55,965 nt of DNA from Stentor coeruleus (GCA_001970955.1 MPUH01000417.1:1-55965); one strand, 5' to 3'. Positions 30,280 to 41,700 are shown, counted from the first letter of the stretch. Made by a program: numbers and translations. Notes: generated by a model not told the origin, from the letters alone.

Positions 30280-31068
30280 TTATGAAGATATATGCAAAAC
30301 TCTTCTGTAAATCAAATTGAATTGGTTCTGATGCACTTCATATCCTCTATCGTTTATGTCTCTTCTAGCGATTTTTTGTTGTAAGATCAGTAAACAATAA
30401 ATAACTGAAGTTTTAAAATAGGCTACAGAGTATATACTGAATTCAAAGCTGAAAATTGAACTAAATACAATAATAACTAAATAACCTATAAGGCTTATAT
30501 GAAGCCAAAAGCAAGAAAGCCAGACTCTAAGCATAGTTGAATAAAAAAGTGCAGCACAAAGCCAAAACACTTCCCAGAAATATAAAACTAAAAGTGGTTG
30601 ACTATTTACATAAAGAGCAATACTCCCCATTCTAATAAGCACTAGTTTATTTTGTTCTGCTGCAATGTTTAACTGAAAATATACAAGTAAAGCAAAACCT
30701 GTTACTATAATCGCTTGTGCAAAACTAGAAAAGCTTGGATATTTCAGTGAATTTGTCAGATTGTGCTTGACACTCATAAATGTGACCATGTCATTAAGTA
30801 CTGCAAATATTAATGGTGTTACTAGTACTTCTAAGAAAAGCCGGCAAAATGATAGATTGTAGAGAATATTCTCACTGTCCCAACCAAAACCTGTTGCAAT
30901 GATCTAATTTTGCATTACCATACTTGAAAGCATATGTAGCAATCCAAGCCAGAATAAGAGAATATATGTTTTTTGGGCTTTTACCCCTCCACAAGCCCAT
31001 GCTATGTAAATAAGCCCATGAACTCCTAAAGTGCCGAAGTAAATTGAGCTTATAAAGCTATATACCAT
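30280..31068 (-). CDS. multi-pass membrane protein, unknown (one 15-nt intron)
   Basis: Two exons are joined across GTAATGCAAAATTAG (30918-30904), in phase 0, producing 257 residues with about seven hydrophobic helices. Exon 1 holds MVYSFISSIYFGTLGVHGLI and KTYILLFWLGLLHML. After the junction come SENILYNLSFCRLFLEVLVT, a helix at FAQAIIVTGFALLVYF, a long one at LLVLYFWEVFWLCAALF, and two more. The C-terminal tail is polar and basic (QQKIARRDINDRGYEVHQNQ). I do not recognise a family. The in-frame ATG at 31119 lies only 8 bases from the CFAP100 stop and the extra residues are Lys/Asn/Ile-rich, so the second Met (31068) is preferred. Without the intron the frame stops at TAG. Confidence 0.6.
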
Positions 31069-31127
31069 ATTTAAATAATAAGCAGGTAAAATACAAATTT
31101 TATTGTATTTCCTTATCATATTATTAG

Positions 31128-32894
31128 CTAATTTGTAGTTTCTTCAATAAACTCACGGATTTGTTCTTCTAAAGATTTTTGAATGTGCTTGACTTCTTTT
31201 TCTATTGATTTCTTCTGCATTAGGACTTTCTTCATTGAATTCCTCCCGATTTTCTTAATACTAGGGTTATTTGCCCTTTCCTGCGCCTTAGCAATCCTAA
31301 TATTATCATCTTTTTCCTTACGCAACTGTGCCTGCTCTCTTACAAATTCACGTCTTTCAGTCTCTTTTTCCTGTTCCAACTTATTAATCTTTTCTTCCAT
31401 AGTACTTCTTAAAAACTTCACATCTTTCAATAAATTATTGATTTGGTATTCAATAACCTTAAGCATTTCAATAGGCTGTAGACCTGAATCATTTTCAAAA
31501 CCCATCGACGCAAAGCATTTACCGATTTCATCTCTAAGATTCTGTGCTGATTTATTCGATTCTTTTTTATTCTCAATGGTAGAAATCCTTCTCATCATCA
31601 TACTCAGTTTAGCTTTGTTGACATTTAAACTTTGTATAAGTGAGTCTTTTTCTTTTCGAGTCTCTTCTATTTTCTTTTCATTTTTTCTTTTGAAATTGTC
31701 TAATTCTGACTTTGCAACTTCTAAAGTATGATCCATTTCTTGTATGAGCTCAATAAGGAAAAGGTTGTTATCTTCAAGTTCTTTAAGTATAGTAGAAAGC
31801 TGGTCTGGATCTGTGAAATACATTTTTTCATCCTCTTCGGTGTAAACATCAATAAGTCCTCTTGTGACAAGTTCATCGAATTTTTTTTCTAAATAAATTT
31901 GTCGTCCTCCACCTTGCTGTCTGTTCTTTTTAGCAGAAAAATTTGATCCACTGTCTCTTGAATCGTTTTCTGCATCCAGCAAGGATTCTTGTGAGTCTTC
32001 CAGGCNCTTTTCTAAATAAATTTGTCGTCCTCCACCTTGCTGTCTGTTCTTTTTAGCAGAAAAGTTTGATCCACTGTCTCTTGAATCGTTTTCTGCATCC
32101 AGCAAGGATTCTTGTGAGTCTTCCAGGCCTTGCTTCAAAATCCATTCGTTTTTAACTTGCTGGTATTTCGCTTCATGAGCTTGTTTTTGCCTTTTAAGCC
32201 AGTCAGTTGGTGTGAGTTTATCAAGAAATTCCTTATGCTTCTTCAAACTTTCTAAAAGTTCTTCGTTTCTTGAGATTTCTGCGGTTATTCCTGCCTTTCT
32301 CTGCTCAAGTTGTTTTATTTCTGATTCTTTTTCCTTTTTCGCTTGACCTTCTTGGTTTGCTTTGTTGATCGCTTCTTCTTTGCTTCGCTTGTTTTTGTCT
32401 ATATGTTCTGTAAAACGAGTGTAATCGTTAGTCAGCATTTCCTCGCTACGTTTGAGGGCCGCCTCTTTGTTTGAAATTCTTTTTCTGATTTTTTCCCTTT
32501 CTTCTTTTAGAATTCGATATTTCATCTCAACACGGAAAATCTCCTTTTTTTGCTCGACGTATTCACGTATATTCTCAGATTTCTGGTTCTGAGGAAGCTT
32601 GGACCTTTGACTGACAATTTCAATTGCTGCAGTTATGAGATTTCTTTCTTTGGGGCGGATAAATTGTTGTAATTGGTTTTCTTCTACTGGCTTGACATTG
32701 AAGTCAGATTCGTTAGGACGTTTAAGCTGACCTTTAGTACAAGCGGTTTGCTTTTCCCAGATTCTCATGTTTTTTTGTTTTTCTTTAACCTCTTGCTTTT
32801 GAAGGCGCTCTGCTTCTCTTGTGATGAAAACCTCTTCATCTGTAGGTAGACGGAATGGACTTTGATAGTCGTGCATTTCAGGAAAACCTGACAT
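31128..32894 (-). CDS. CFAP100: CFAP100 (MIA1/CCDC37) coiled-coil axonemal protein, with artefactual internal repeat
   Basis: The product matches CFAP100: SPFRLPTDEEVFITREAERL at the start (compare NPFHLPSD...FTLRDQER), IREYVEQKKEIFRVEMKYRI in the first coil, and NEELLESLKKHKEFLDKLTP followed by TDWLKRQ. In Chlamydomonas this protein (MIA1) with MIA2 forms the modifier-of-inner-arms complex that regulates I1 dynein. As written the frame has 588 codons and an X at the N of 32006. A 41-residue unit (LEDSQESLLDAENDSRDSG...) is repeated exactly because the contig overlap was not merged. The true length is about 547. The repeat happens to be in frame (123 bases), so the error is easy to miss. The rest is coiled coil, with a basic C-terminus. 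Confidence 0.88.
   Translation of the reverse strand: MSGFPEMHDYQSPFRLPTDEEVFITREAERLQKQEVKEKQKNMRIWEKQTACTKGQLKRPNESDFNVKPVEENQLQQFIRPKERNLITAAIEIVSQRSKLPQNQKSENIREYVEQKKEIFRVEMKYRILKEEREKIRKRISNKEAALKRSEEMLTNDYTRFTEHIDKNKRSKEEAINKANQEGQAKKEKESEIKQLEQRKAGITAEISRNEELLESLKKHKEFLDKLTPTDWLKRQKQAHEAKYQQVKNEWILKQGLEDSQESLLDAENDSRDSGSNFSAKKNRQQGGGRQIYLEKXLEDSQESLLDAENDSRDSGSNFSAKKNRQQGGGRQIYLEKKFDELVTRGLIDVYTEEDEKMYFTDPDQLSTILKELEDNNLFLIELIQEMDHTLEVAKSELDNFKRKNEKKIEETRKEKDSLIQSLNVNKAKLSMMMRRISTIENKKESNKSAQNLRDEIGKCFASMGFENDSGLQPIEMLKVIEYQINNLLKDVKFLRSTMEEKINKLEQEKETERREFVREQAQLRKEKDDNIRIAKAQERANNPSIKKIGRNSMKKVLMQKKSIEKEVKHIQKSLEEQIREFIEETTN
31885..32128. repeat. single-N joint with duplicated about 121-bp flanks (assembly artefact)
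   Basis: N at 32006 lies between two copies of a segment beginning TTTTCTAAATAAATTTGTCG and ending TTCCAGGC. One substitution differs (AAAATTTGAT versus AAAGTTTGAT). The duplicate lies inside the CFAP100 coding sequence. Confidence 0.9.
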
Positions 32895-33352
32895 TTGGAT
32901 TTATTAATTGATATGAATTATACTATGATAATGAAAAGGATTTGGGGATTTTTTTGTGAATCAAAGGTGAAAAATGTATTTTTCTCATGCTTGAAGAGCT
33001 TTTTACAAAATTCAGGATAATGGGAATAAAATTTTACTATATTATAAGCAAGTTGCTAAATACTGGGAAAGGCATTAAATGCAGATAAAAAAATTATGTT
33101 TTATTACAAATAAAATCATTAAAAATCAATATAAAATCTTTTAAAAATATAATTATCAATAGCAATTATGATAAAGCAATGCTCTAAACTTAGCCAAAAA
33201 TTATCATGCTTTGAGAATAAAATTATAGCCATGCAACAAAAATTTCCTTTCTTCTATAGTGCCTAATCTCAATTCCTTTTAATCTCCATTTAAAATATCT
33301 GTTTAGGAATTAATTCATTATCATAGAAGATCACACGTTAACCAAAATATAT
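32895..33352. other. divergent intergenic region
   Basis: 458 bases between CFAP100 (minus) and the PDE gene (plus). G/T-rich on the left, C/A-richer from about 33230. No gene seen. Confidence 0.4.
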
Positions 33353-35554
33353 ATGAATTCTAATAGAAGTGAATATTTAAAAAGCAATCACCCAGCAGAA
33401 GAAGCTGAAGAAATAAGAAAATATGCAATGATTAATCAAGAAGATACTGATAAGTTAAACGTCCCAGTAGACCCAAATCTGCTAAAGTTTTACGAACAAG
33501 GTGTGAATGCTTCATACATAAAACATTTGTGCTTGGACAAATCCGATAAGCTTTTGTCTGAAGAAATGAATGGTAAACTTTTGATCTTTCACTTGAATCT
33601 AAGCCTTATTTGCATTTGCTATATAATATTTTCTGCGATTGCTTATTCTGACAATAATCTGAGTCAAAGCCACTTGATTTTCCATTTATCTTGTAACATA
33701 GGCATACTTTTATTATCTTTTTGCTTATTGCCTTTAATAAAAAAACCTGAAATTTTCGTTAAGCACTTTAGGAAGCTTTATGCTGGACTTAGTGTTATTG
33801 TTTATTTGTATTATGTCATTGGAAATAAACATGTTTTAAATTCAATTATAAATACTGATACCTCAGAATATAGCCTTCCAATGAACTTAGGAATAATTGC
33901 ATACTCTATAACTTTGAGGTATGTCATATACCACAATTTTTTAGGTATGCTTATAGTCAGTGTGGCAATGCTGTCTGCTTATATAATAGCAACTCTTGCA
34001 AGTCCGAAAGCTTATAATCTAAACAATTTCAATGAGTTTTTTATTGTCCTGATTTTCATAATCTTACAAGTTATAGACACTCAGCATACCGAATTAAATC
34101 TTAAAAAAAATTTTTGGACTCAATTTCAATATGAGCGTTCATACAAAACAAGTATTACAAACCGTGATGAAGAAATTGGAGATGGTTTTCATACAGAAAC
34201 AGAGCTTCTAATCCAAGCCTGTGACAAAATTAAAAAATCTTTAAAACAAGTTTGTTCTTTGATAATTTTCAAAGACATAAAAGAAAAGCTTAAATTGGCT
34301 CAAGTTGAATTAGACCATGTAAAGCATCAAATTGGCAAAGCAGGATATTTAAAAGAAGTCAAAATTGAACCACGTGTTGATATTGATCCAGAAGATAAGG
34401 AATTTATTTCGCAAAACTATTTAGAAGTTTCTTATGCAACACCACCAGAAAGGTCAGCTATAACAGAAGTTACATTATTTGAATTTAAAGATCGTGTCCA
34501 AACTTTTATATTTAGCAACTATGGGGTTGATAAGCTTGAGAGTGTTTTGTCGCAGCTTGGCAAAAACTGGAGCTTTGACATTTGGTTTGTACATGATACA
34601 ACAGGGCACAGTGTGTCAATTTTAGGTAAGTATCTTTTTGAAAAATGGCAGTTGAACGATTTTCTTGATGCAGAATCATTATGCACAGATCAGTTTTTTG
34701 AAAGACTTGAAGCTGGATATGGAAAAAATCCCTATCATAATGCTTGTCATGCTGCAGATGTTTTGCATACGCAATTATTTTTTATCTCACAAAGCAACCT
34801 CGCTAAATCTTTAACTCAGATTGATATAATAGCCTGTATAATCTCTGCCCTCGGGCATGATGTCGGTCATCCCGCACTTACAAATCGTTTTCTTGTCAAT
34901 AATAGAGACAAAATTGCTGTAAGGTACAACGACTCTTCAGTACTAGAAAATATGCATTCAGCAAAAACTTTCAAGTTACTAGCAACTGAAGGCATAAACA
35001 TTTTTAAACACCTAATCATTGAAGATTGGGTAAAAATAAGGAAAATCGTAATTGAGATGATTTTAGAAACTGATATGTCTCGACATTTTGAAATATTAGG
35101 GAAATTTAGAACTCGCGTTCAAACCTTATCAAACATGGACATCTCAATATTTGAAGATAAATGCCAAGTTCTGGGAATGGCATTAAAATGTGCTGATATT
35201 GGGCATAGCGCAAAAGATGTTGACCTTCATGAAAAATGGAGCATGATGGTCTGTGAAGAGTTTTTCAGACAGGGAGATCTAGAAAAAGAACGAGGGCAAG
35301 CTGTTTCAATGTACTGTGATCGAGTGACAACAGATATACCTAAAAGTCAAGCTGGGTTTATTAAAAATATCTGTTTGCCGTTATATGAAATATGGTGTTT
35401 TTATCTTAAAAGTGAGACTGTTGAAAAATTTGCACTTGAGCAGCTGAAGAAAAATTTAGAGTTTTGGAGCCATAAGAAAAAGCGAAGAGCGACTGTGAAA
35501 GAAGATTTGAAATCTAAAGCAGATGCGTTGAAAAGAATACAAACATCTAAGTGA
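33353..35554 (+). CDS. membrane-bound class I 3',5'-cyclic nucleotide phosphodiesterase
   Basis: 733 residues. An N-terminal region (about 75-245) has six or so hydrophobic helices, followed by a helical linker (about 270-340). The catalytic PDEase_I domain covers about 395-700. It contains the metal-binding HD-type set: NPYHNACHAADVLH (first His about 462), SALGHDVGHPALTN, a helix with ETDMSRHFEILGKF, and ALKCADIGHSAKD. These give the two-metal centre that hydrolyses cAMP and/or cGMP; the purine-selecting glutamine region reads GDLEKERGQAV and then the P-clamp area PKSQAGFI, where the invariant Gln is present. A multi-pass membrane PDE of this layout is common in ciliates and apicomplexans. 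In a ciliate it probably shapes ciliary or cortical cyclic-nucleotide signals. No introns. Confidence 0.93.
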   Translation: MNSNRSEYLKSNHPAEEAEEIRKYAMINQEDTDKLNVPVDPNLLKFYEQGVNASYIKHLCLDKSDKLLSEEMNGKLLIFHLNLSLICICYIIFSAIAYSDNNLSQSHLIFHLSCNIGILLLSFCLLPLIKKPEIFVKHFRKLYAGLSVIVYLYYVIGNKHVLNSIINTDTSEYSLPMNLGIIAYSITLRYVIYHNFLGMLIVSVAMLSAYIIATLASPKAYNLNNFNEFFIVLIFIILQVIDTQHTELNLKKNFWTQFQYERSYKTSITNRDEEIGDGFHTETELLIQACDKIKKSLKQVCSLIIFKDIKEKLKLAQVELDHVKHQIGKAGYLKEVKIEPRVDIDPEDKEFISQNYLEVSYATPPERSAITEVTLFEFKDRVQTFIFSNYGVDKLESVLSQLGKNWSFDIWFVHDTTGHSVSILGKYLFEKWQLNDFLDAESLCTDQFFERLEAGYGKNPYHNACHAADVLHTQLFFISQSNLAKSLTQIDIIACIISALGHDVGHPALTNRFLVNNRDKIAVRYNDSSVLENMHSAKTFKLLATEGINIFKHLIIEDWVKIRKIVIEMILETDMSRHFEILGKFRTRVQTLSNMDISIFEDKCQVLGMALKCADIGHSAKDVDLHEKWSMMVCEEFFRQGDLEKERGQAVSMYCDRVTTDIPKSQAGFIKNICLPLYEIWCFYLKSETVEKFALEQLKKNLEFWSHKKKRRATVKEDLKSKADALKRIQTSK

Positions 35555-35751
35555 TATAAAGGATTAAAGTTGGTAAGCTAGTTTTTTTATATATCTGATT
35601 TTATTGTTTTTTTACATATGCGATAAATTTGGTAATACTGAAGCTATGAATGTTTTATAATGTTTTTCGAGAGATTTCAGCCTACATCACCAATTGTAAA
35701 ACCGATAATCCGACTTTTCCATCTTCCTGTGGCTCAATATAATAACTGAAG

Positions 35752-35833
35752 CTCCAATAACGCTCTTATAATGCCTTCATTTCTGGGCAATATCTCCAAT
35801 AACGCTCTTATAGTGCCTTCATTTCTGGGCAAT
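35752..35833. repeat. 40-bp tandem duplication, period 42
   Basis: Two copies of a unit starting CTCCAATAACGCTCTTATAA are separated by AT. One base differs (ATAATG versus ATAGTG). No N is present, so this may be a real duplication. Confidence 0.8.
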
Positions 35834-35931
35834 CTTTTTTATAATAAATATTCTAATGGAATTTTATAAAAAGGGTTACATTTATATATAATAGCATATG
35901 ATAAGCAATACTAGAATTTTGAATGACTTAA

Positions 35932-36130
35932 AGAGACAAACTTGCTTTGGATGATTTTCTTCACTCGTACTCCTTGGAATTTCTAGAGATTGTAATTGTT
36001 GATGCTCTAGTTTCAAGAGCTTTCTATTAAGGGGATTGATTTTTCTTCATCAGATTCGAAACATTTGGTGCAGAATTTAGAAAAATGGATGCCATCTTTT
36101 CAAAAGACGATTTCGGGTAAGTTAGTATGA
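35932..36130 (+). pseudogene. frame-shifted coding relic, family unknown
   Basis: One frame reads RDKLALDDFLHSYSLEFLEI and then meets a stop. A second frame continues directly as ELSIKGIDFSSSDSKHLVQ and LEKWMPSFQKTISG before TGA at 36128. Both have protein-like composition unlike the AT-rich surroundings. Removing a 19-base GT...AG segment (GTAATTGTTGATGCTCTAG) would join them in frame, but 19 is an unusual intron length here and no start codon precedes the first part. A gene fragment with an indel is the more likely reading. Confidence 0.35.
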
Positions 36131-36275
36131 AATTTCTATTTATATAAGATAAATAAAAATATATATTTTAATTTTTTAAGGTTTATGCCAATTTCTTATG
36201 TGTTTTATAATAATTTATTAAGATTAAGAGTTAAGTATCTATGAAAGATATTAATAAGTAATTTAGTTAATGGAG

Positions 36276-37871
36276 CTAGCTGAAGAAAGTTTGTGGTATT
36301 GCCCGGGGTTTGGCAAAACCTTTCATAATTTCAGCTCGTGGTTTAACTTTAGAAGGCAAGCAGTTGTACTGTGTAGATATTTCTGGCAGATGTGGGGTTA
36401 AACTGAAATCTGAAGTTTTTTTATGTAAATCTACGGTTTTACGAATTGGAGATGCACGGTCTCTGATATATTGCAGACGAGGAGATATATCAAAAGATGT
36501 CCTGATATTACTTTCATTGTGCTTTTCACTACTTGTAGACCTATGTCTAACTTTTCGTAAAAAGCTGGCTGTTGGTTCTAATATTGAACCAAAGCTAAGC
36601 ATGTCAATTTTACTACGCTTTGATGGATTTTTCTTACTTTTTTCATCGGGAGGTGGCGATTGACTATTAGAAAAACTCATTGTGAATTTCATATAGCCAG
36701 GCTCATCACCATTTTCTTCTCTAGCAAACCTTAGTTTTTTAGGCCTTGGAGGTTTCGATTTTATTTCTTTAAGCTCATTAATCACAATTTTAGTTTTTAC
36801 TTCAGGTACTTCTTTTTTTTCTAATAATGTGAAAAGCTTTGCGGTTTTCGGGTCTTTAAAATTATATGCAATTTTTCCTAGTGATATTTTAATTTGACGC
36901 TCTTCTATCAATTGCTTTAAAAGCCTTTCTCTTTCCATAGCTTCCCTATCAGAAGTTGTTGTTTCTATTTCTTCCTTAGAGTCCACACTAATATTTTCTA
37001 TATCAAATTCTTTAATTTTTTCTATATCTTCAGGGTTGCCAGTGTACTCTTCAATCATTCTTACACGTTTTAGGGTTTTTTTTTTGAATATAGCTCTTAG
37101 TATACGTTTATATTTTTTTATTCGATCTATAATAGTATGAATCTTTATGTTCTTAGATTTAAGAATTCTGATGATTTTTCTTAATGCAATTTTCTCTTTG
37201 ATTTCTTTGAGCTTATGCGCTTTGAATACTGTGAATTTTTTATCTTTAGCTAAGCAATAAAGACAAAACAAATGAAGATGATGCTTAAGCTTTGCATAAT
37301 TAGCTTCTTCTTTTATTACCAAATACAGCTGATAAGTAGTCATAAGTCTATCAAGTTTGCATTTTAATAGGTACCTACGATAAGCTTTCTGAATAATAAT
37401 TGCGCTTTTAACAGGCATAGCCCCAACCTCATACAGATAATATTTTTCCTTAGCAACAATTTTATTAATCTTCTCTTTTGTTTTCTTAAGTTTAGCTGCA
37501 ATCAGAAATGGCTCAACATGCTTTCTTGTCAAATATCCTCTAACATGTTTTTGAATAACTGTAGCAGCTAAACTCATTCTGAACTCTTCGATTTCTTGTT
37601 CTCGAAGAATAAGATTGACATCCCGCACTTGTGAACTGACTCTTTCTAGCTTTGTTGAAAGTTGTCTGCATAAGGAAATCTGTTGGGAGACTTTTTCTTG
37701 CTTAATCAGTAAGTGTTTTTTATGTATAGTTTCTAGTTCTTGACGTTTTTGTTTTGGATCTTGAAGCTTGACCAAGTACTTTTGGTCGATTTGCTCGGTG
37801 AATTCCCTCGCTGTCCCATACCATTCCTTGCTGGGGAACTGAGGTTGATATAGAGATTTATTGCTTTTCAT
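36276..37871 (-). CDS. IQ-motif protein, basic, coiled-coil
   Basis: 531 residues. Two IQ calmodulin-binding motifs are visible: AATVIQKHVRGYLTRKHVEP (about residue 104) and AIIIQKAYRRYLLKCKLDRL (about 157). The N-terminal 100 residues are coiled coil, and residues 160-280 are very Lys-rich helix. The C-terminal third is disordered and Ser/Lys-rich with SP/TP sites (SNSQSPPPDEKSKK, SFDISPRLQYIRDRASPIRK). It ends in KGFAKPRAIPQTFFS. I do not recognise an orthologue; IQ/coiled-coil proteins of this kind are common in ciliate cilia and cortex, where calmodulin and centrin act. Calmodulin binding is predicted from the motifs. No introns found. Confidence 0.75.
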   Translation of the reverse strand: MKSNKSLYQPQFPSKEWYGTAREFTEQIDQKYLVKLQDPKQKRQELETIHKKHLLIKQEKVSQQISLCRQLSTKLERVSSQVRDVNLILREQEIEEFRMSLAATVIQKHVRGYLTRKHVEPFLIAAKLKKTKEKINKIVAKEKYYLYEVGAMPVKSAIIIQKAYRRYLLKCKLDRLMTTYQLYLVIKEEANYAKLKHHLHLFCLYCLAKDKKFTVFKAHKLKEIKEKIALRKIIRILKSKNIKIHTIIDRIKKYKRILRAIFKKKTLKRVRMIEEYTGNPEDIEKIKEFDIENISVDSKEEIETTTSDREAMERERLLKQLIEERQIKISLGKIAYNFKDPKTAKLFTLLEKKEVPEVKTKIVINELKEIKSKPPRPKKLRFAREENGDEPGYMKFTMSFSNSQSPPPDEKSKKNPSKRSKIDMLSFGSILEPTASFLRKVRHRSTSSEKHNESNIRTSFDISPRLQYIRDRASPIRKTVDLHKKTSDFSLTPHLPEISTQYNCLPSKVKPRAEIMKGFAKPRAIPQTFFS

Positions 37872-38730
37872 ATTAATTTTTCTGCAAGTTTGAATAAGAT
37901 GAGGAAGCTATAAATTGAATAGCTATATTAGAGGTTAAACTGATAGTAGGGTACTCATAATAGCACCCTTGATAAATTAAACATAAAATCGAATATTGGC
38001 TTTAAGCATAAATTTCTAATATTTTATTTAAAAATTAACTTATTATCTTTTAAGCATCTCGCTTATAACAGCATTAATTCCACAATAAATAATGTATATA
38101 TTATATTATTTTCTACTATACTTAATCTTCTATTTCTCATTATCTAAAAATAATCTTCAATCCCAGCCAAATTTCTACAATTACTATTTCAAACTTTGCA
38201 CCCTATTAAATTTTACTATCCTAACCTATCAGTATAATTTTCAGTACCTGAAACTTTTTACAACTTTTCCTATAAATAGTAAATGATAACCCAAGCATTA
38301 ATAATGATTTTAATAGATATAATAAATATGTAATAATATCTATTTAATAATTATGATTCATACTTTATTATTTAAAGTTTAAATCTACAAGTAATACACA
38401 ACATATCAACTTTAAATAAATTCAAACTATTAGGGTTAGATAACCATAAAACTTCTCAATAAATTATAAAACTATCGCATCCATATTCTATAACACAGCC
38501 ATAATATTACTGATAGAAATAATATCATTTTATTCTCTATATTTCTTCACATACAATAGTTAGTTAAAGTAATCACGAACTAAGTGCCGGCCAAGTTATA
38601 AAGTTAATGTATTTCTTCACATACTATAGCAAAAATAAATTTTCATGTTTCAATCAACTCATAATAAAAAGCACTTTATTTTTATATCCATCACAATTCC
38701 ATAAATTCATATATATATATTAAATGTAAA
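37872..38730. other. intergenic, no supported gene
   Basis: 859 bases, AT-rich. A 64-codon frame at 38092-38286 is Tyr/Phe/Leu-rich and looks like chance. TATTTCTTCACATAC occurs at about 38543 and 38609, flanking a short GC-richer stretch (GTGCCGGCCAAG). Confidence 0.4.
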
Positions 38731-41700
38731 CTAATCATTACAAAGGTTTTTGATTTTCTCTTCAAGATTCATGTCAAACATAGCCCTGTTGTTGAAGATT
38801 TTCTTTGATGCCTGAGAAAGAAACGAAGACTGCCTTAAAATATTCTGTGATCTTGCCCCAGTGTGTATCTCATAAGCTTTGCTCTCAATTTTAATCGCTG
38901 GTTTTTCTTCAGCTTCAGTTTCCAAATCATGACTTATCTCCAAAAAAGCATCAGTAAACTGAATTGATCCTTTAACCCTTATAAGCCAAGGAGCTTCAGG
39001 CCTTGGATGTATATTTGCAATACTAAAAAACCCCAACAGCTCTTTCTGTATATCCAAAGCTGAATATTCAATATCAGCATGAGGGAGGACTATAGCAGGC
39101 CTAACATAAACAGTAGGTAAAGCTTCAAGTTTTATTGGAATCATAGGGAAAATGCTTGAGAACTCATTTGCTGTATGTAATGGTAAAATACTTATATCTT
39201 TGCCATCTAAAAATGGAGATAAAGTCTCACTATCAGCTTTAACTGCTTCTTTAAAAAGCTTCTCTGCTTTGCCTTTGCTTCGTTGGACTACATGCAATAT
39301 TGCTGATAAGAAAAGAAGTTGTCCTCTGTGCTTTTCACTAAGAACTTCAGCTAGTTCTTCAAAAATCATAAGGGCATTAGCTTTTGATTCATCGCTTGGG
39401 CTTTTTAAACTACATAAAGCTAGGTTATAGAGAATTTCACAGTTTTCTTCTTCGATAGTTATGCTATCTGCGAAAATTTCGGGCTCTTCATCATGAAGCA
39501 TTTCTAAGACGGCTTGAAAGTATCCAGTAGCTGCTGTGCACTCGTTGTTGTAGAGGAGAATAGTTCCAATAAACCAATACATGTATTTTTTAGTGAAGAT
39601 TTTGCCGAAGCTCTGCTTTAGGCGATTGCAGATTGATACCGACTCGAAAATTGTATCAGGATTTCCCTGTATGTCTATGATTAACTCAATAATTTCTTTG
39701 TCGATTTCTATTTCATTTGTTGATTTTAGAGAGCACAAAGATGTTAAAGCTTTGTTGAAGTTGTTTAATAATAGGTAGTTTTTCGCTGGGAAAATAGATG
39801 AAGAGTTTTGAAATAAATCATTGAAAATTTCTAAGGACTCATTATAAGAGCCTATAGCCATGAGGAGCTTAGCTGTTTTAAATTGCAATGGTAAATCTTC
39901 TGGAAATTTTTTCGCTACCAAGCTAAAATCATCAAAAGATAGTTGCAAATCATCTTGCAAAAAAGCAGAAATTCCCCTATAAAGGTAAACTTCTTTAAAA
40001 TTTTCATTAAGCTGAATGGCAATTGTAAAATCTTGGATAGCTTCTTCATACTTTTTCAAAGCTATATGGCAAAAGCCTCTATTTGCATAATGATTTGAAA
40101 TATTTTCATCAGCTTTTTCCACAGTCCTTTTAGCATTTTCTAATGCTCTATCGTATTTTTTCAGGAAAAAATTAATAATCGACCTATAAAATAAAATTTC
40201 ATATTCAGGCTCTCTATGTGCTAATATATTTTCAATAATCCCTTCAGCTTTGTTTATATGCTGTGAACTTTCCTCTACACTCTGTGATAAATGTAACATA
40301 ATGCAAGCTCTGCATAAGTCAGGCATGATATTTTTAGGGAAAAGTTCTTTGCTTGTTTTGAATATTTCTAAACTAGATCTATGATTTTGATGAGTTTGCT
40401 CCATTATAGCATCACAAAGCATTATATTAAACTCACTTGCCCTTTCTAGTTGTTTATATAATTTAGCAGATTTAAAGTCACTCAGAGCTTTTTCATATTG
40501 TTTAAGCGAAAAATAAGCAAAAGCGCGGTTTTCGTAGCAGTCTCCAATATAATCTTCAAGGTGTTTTTCATTAGAGTTGAATATGTTCGTAAAAATCAGA
40601 ATCCCTTCTTCTAGTTTTCTTTTCATAAGGCTTATCACCCCTTCAGTATAATTATGAAGAGCTTTAAGCTCAGGAGTCTGACCAATATCAAGACTTCGTT
40701 CTAATGTATGCAAAGCTCCATAGAAATCTCTTTCACTAATTTGTATGGTTACTAAGTAATATAGGGCTTTATTCACAGTTTTTGGATCTTTATTTGCTTG
40801 CACTACCTGCTCAAAACAAATAGCAGCATCAGTGTATTTTTTACTATTAAAGTGTATTAACCCTTTGTAAAAATAAACATTTGCTTCTTCAGGCCAATTC
40901 TTCAGCACTTTATCGATATCACAAAAAGCATCTTCATACTTCCCTGCATCACACAAAACCTGAATTCTAAGCACTAAAGCTTTTCTTAGTATTTCAGGAC
41001 GATTCACAGCTATTGATAAGACTTTAAGTGTACTTTCTATTTCTCCAAGACCTATATAACTTTCTGCTATATGCAATAAAACCTGAGATTGCTGCTTATC
41101 TAAACTTATAACTTTTTTAAAATCTTGTAATGCTTTTTCATATTTTTGAGATTTGTTGTACAGTTGACCTCTAAGTAAAAATCCTTGAGAATAGTTCGGG
41201 AATTTTCTTAGGCCTTTAGAAAGGCATCGTAAAGCTGAAGATAGCTGATTTAAAGAAGTGTAACTCATATAAAGAGCCATGTAAAGTTGCTGATCGAAGC
41301 CTGGGTCTGCATCCATGACATGAGTGAAATCTTTAATTGCTTGATCATACTTTTTTAAATGCATAAAACACACTCCTCTACTGTATATAGTTTCTAAATT
41401 TCCACTATCGTTTTTGAGCATTTTGCCTATCATTTCTATAGCTTTTTGATAGTTCCTCATAGACATTTCCCCTTGAATTTTATCAAGTGATATAATTTCT
41501 CTTGTGTTTAGTATCTTTCCAGAAGACTTCAATGATTTTGTTTTTGTATGTTTGAATGAGGAATTACACTCTCGAGTTTTATCTAGTGATGAAGCTCGAG
41601 AATGTTTGACGATTGGTTGGTCTTTGTAACATGTTAAAGATTTGTTTACTGTAGGTGAAAACTTTTTACGTATTGTAGGAGTCTGAGAGCTAGGCCTTTG

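Noticed and set aside
31183..31731. 182-aa plus-strand ORF
   Set aside because: Antisense shadow of the CFAP100 coiled coil, again Ser/Phe/Leu/Ile-rich.
31885..32128. True internal repeat in CFAP100
   Set aside because: The copies flank an N and match the pattern at 8894 and 22869, so an unmerged contig overlap explains it better.
38092..38286. 64-aa plus-strand ORF
   Set aside because: Strings of Tyr/Phe/Leu from AT-rich DNA with no motif; flanks show no gene-like composition switch.
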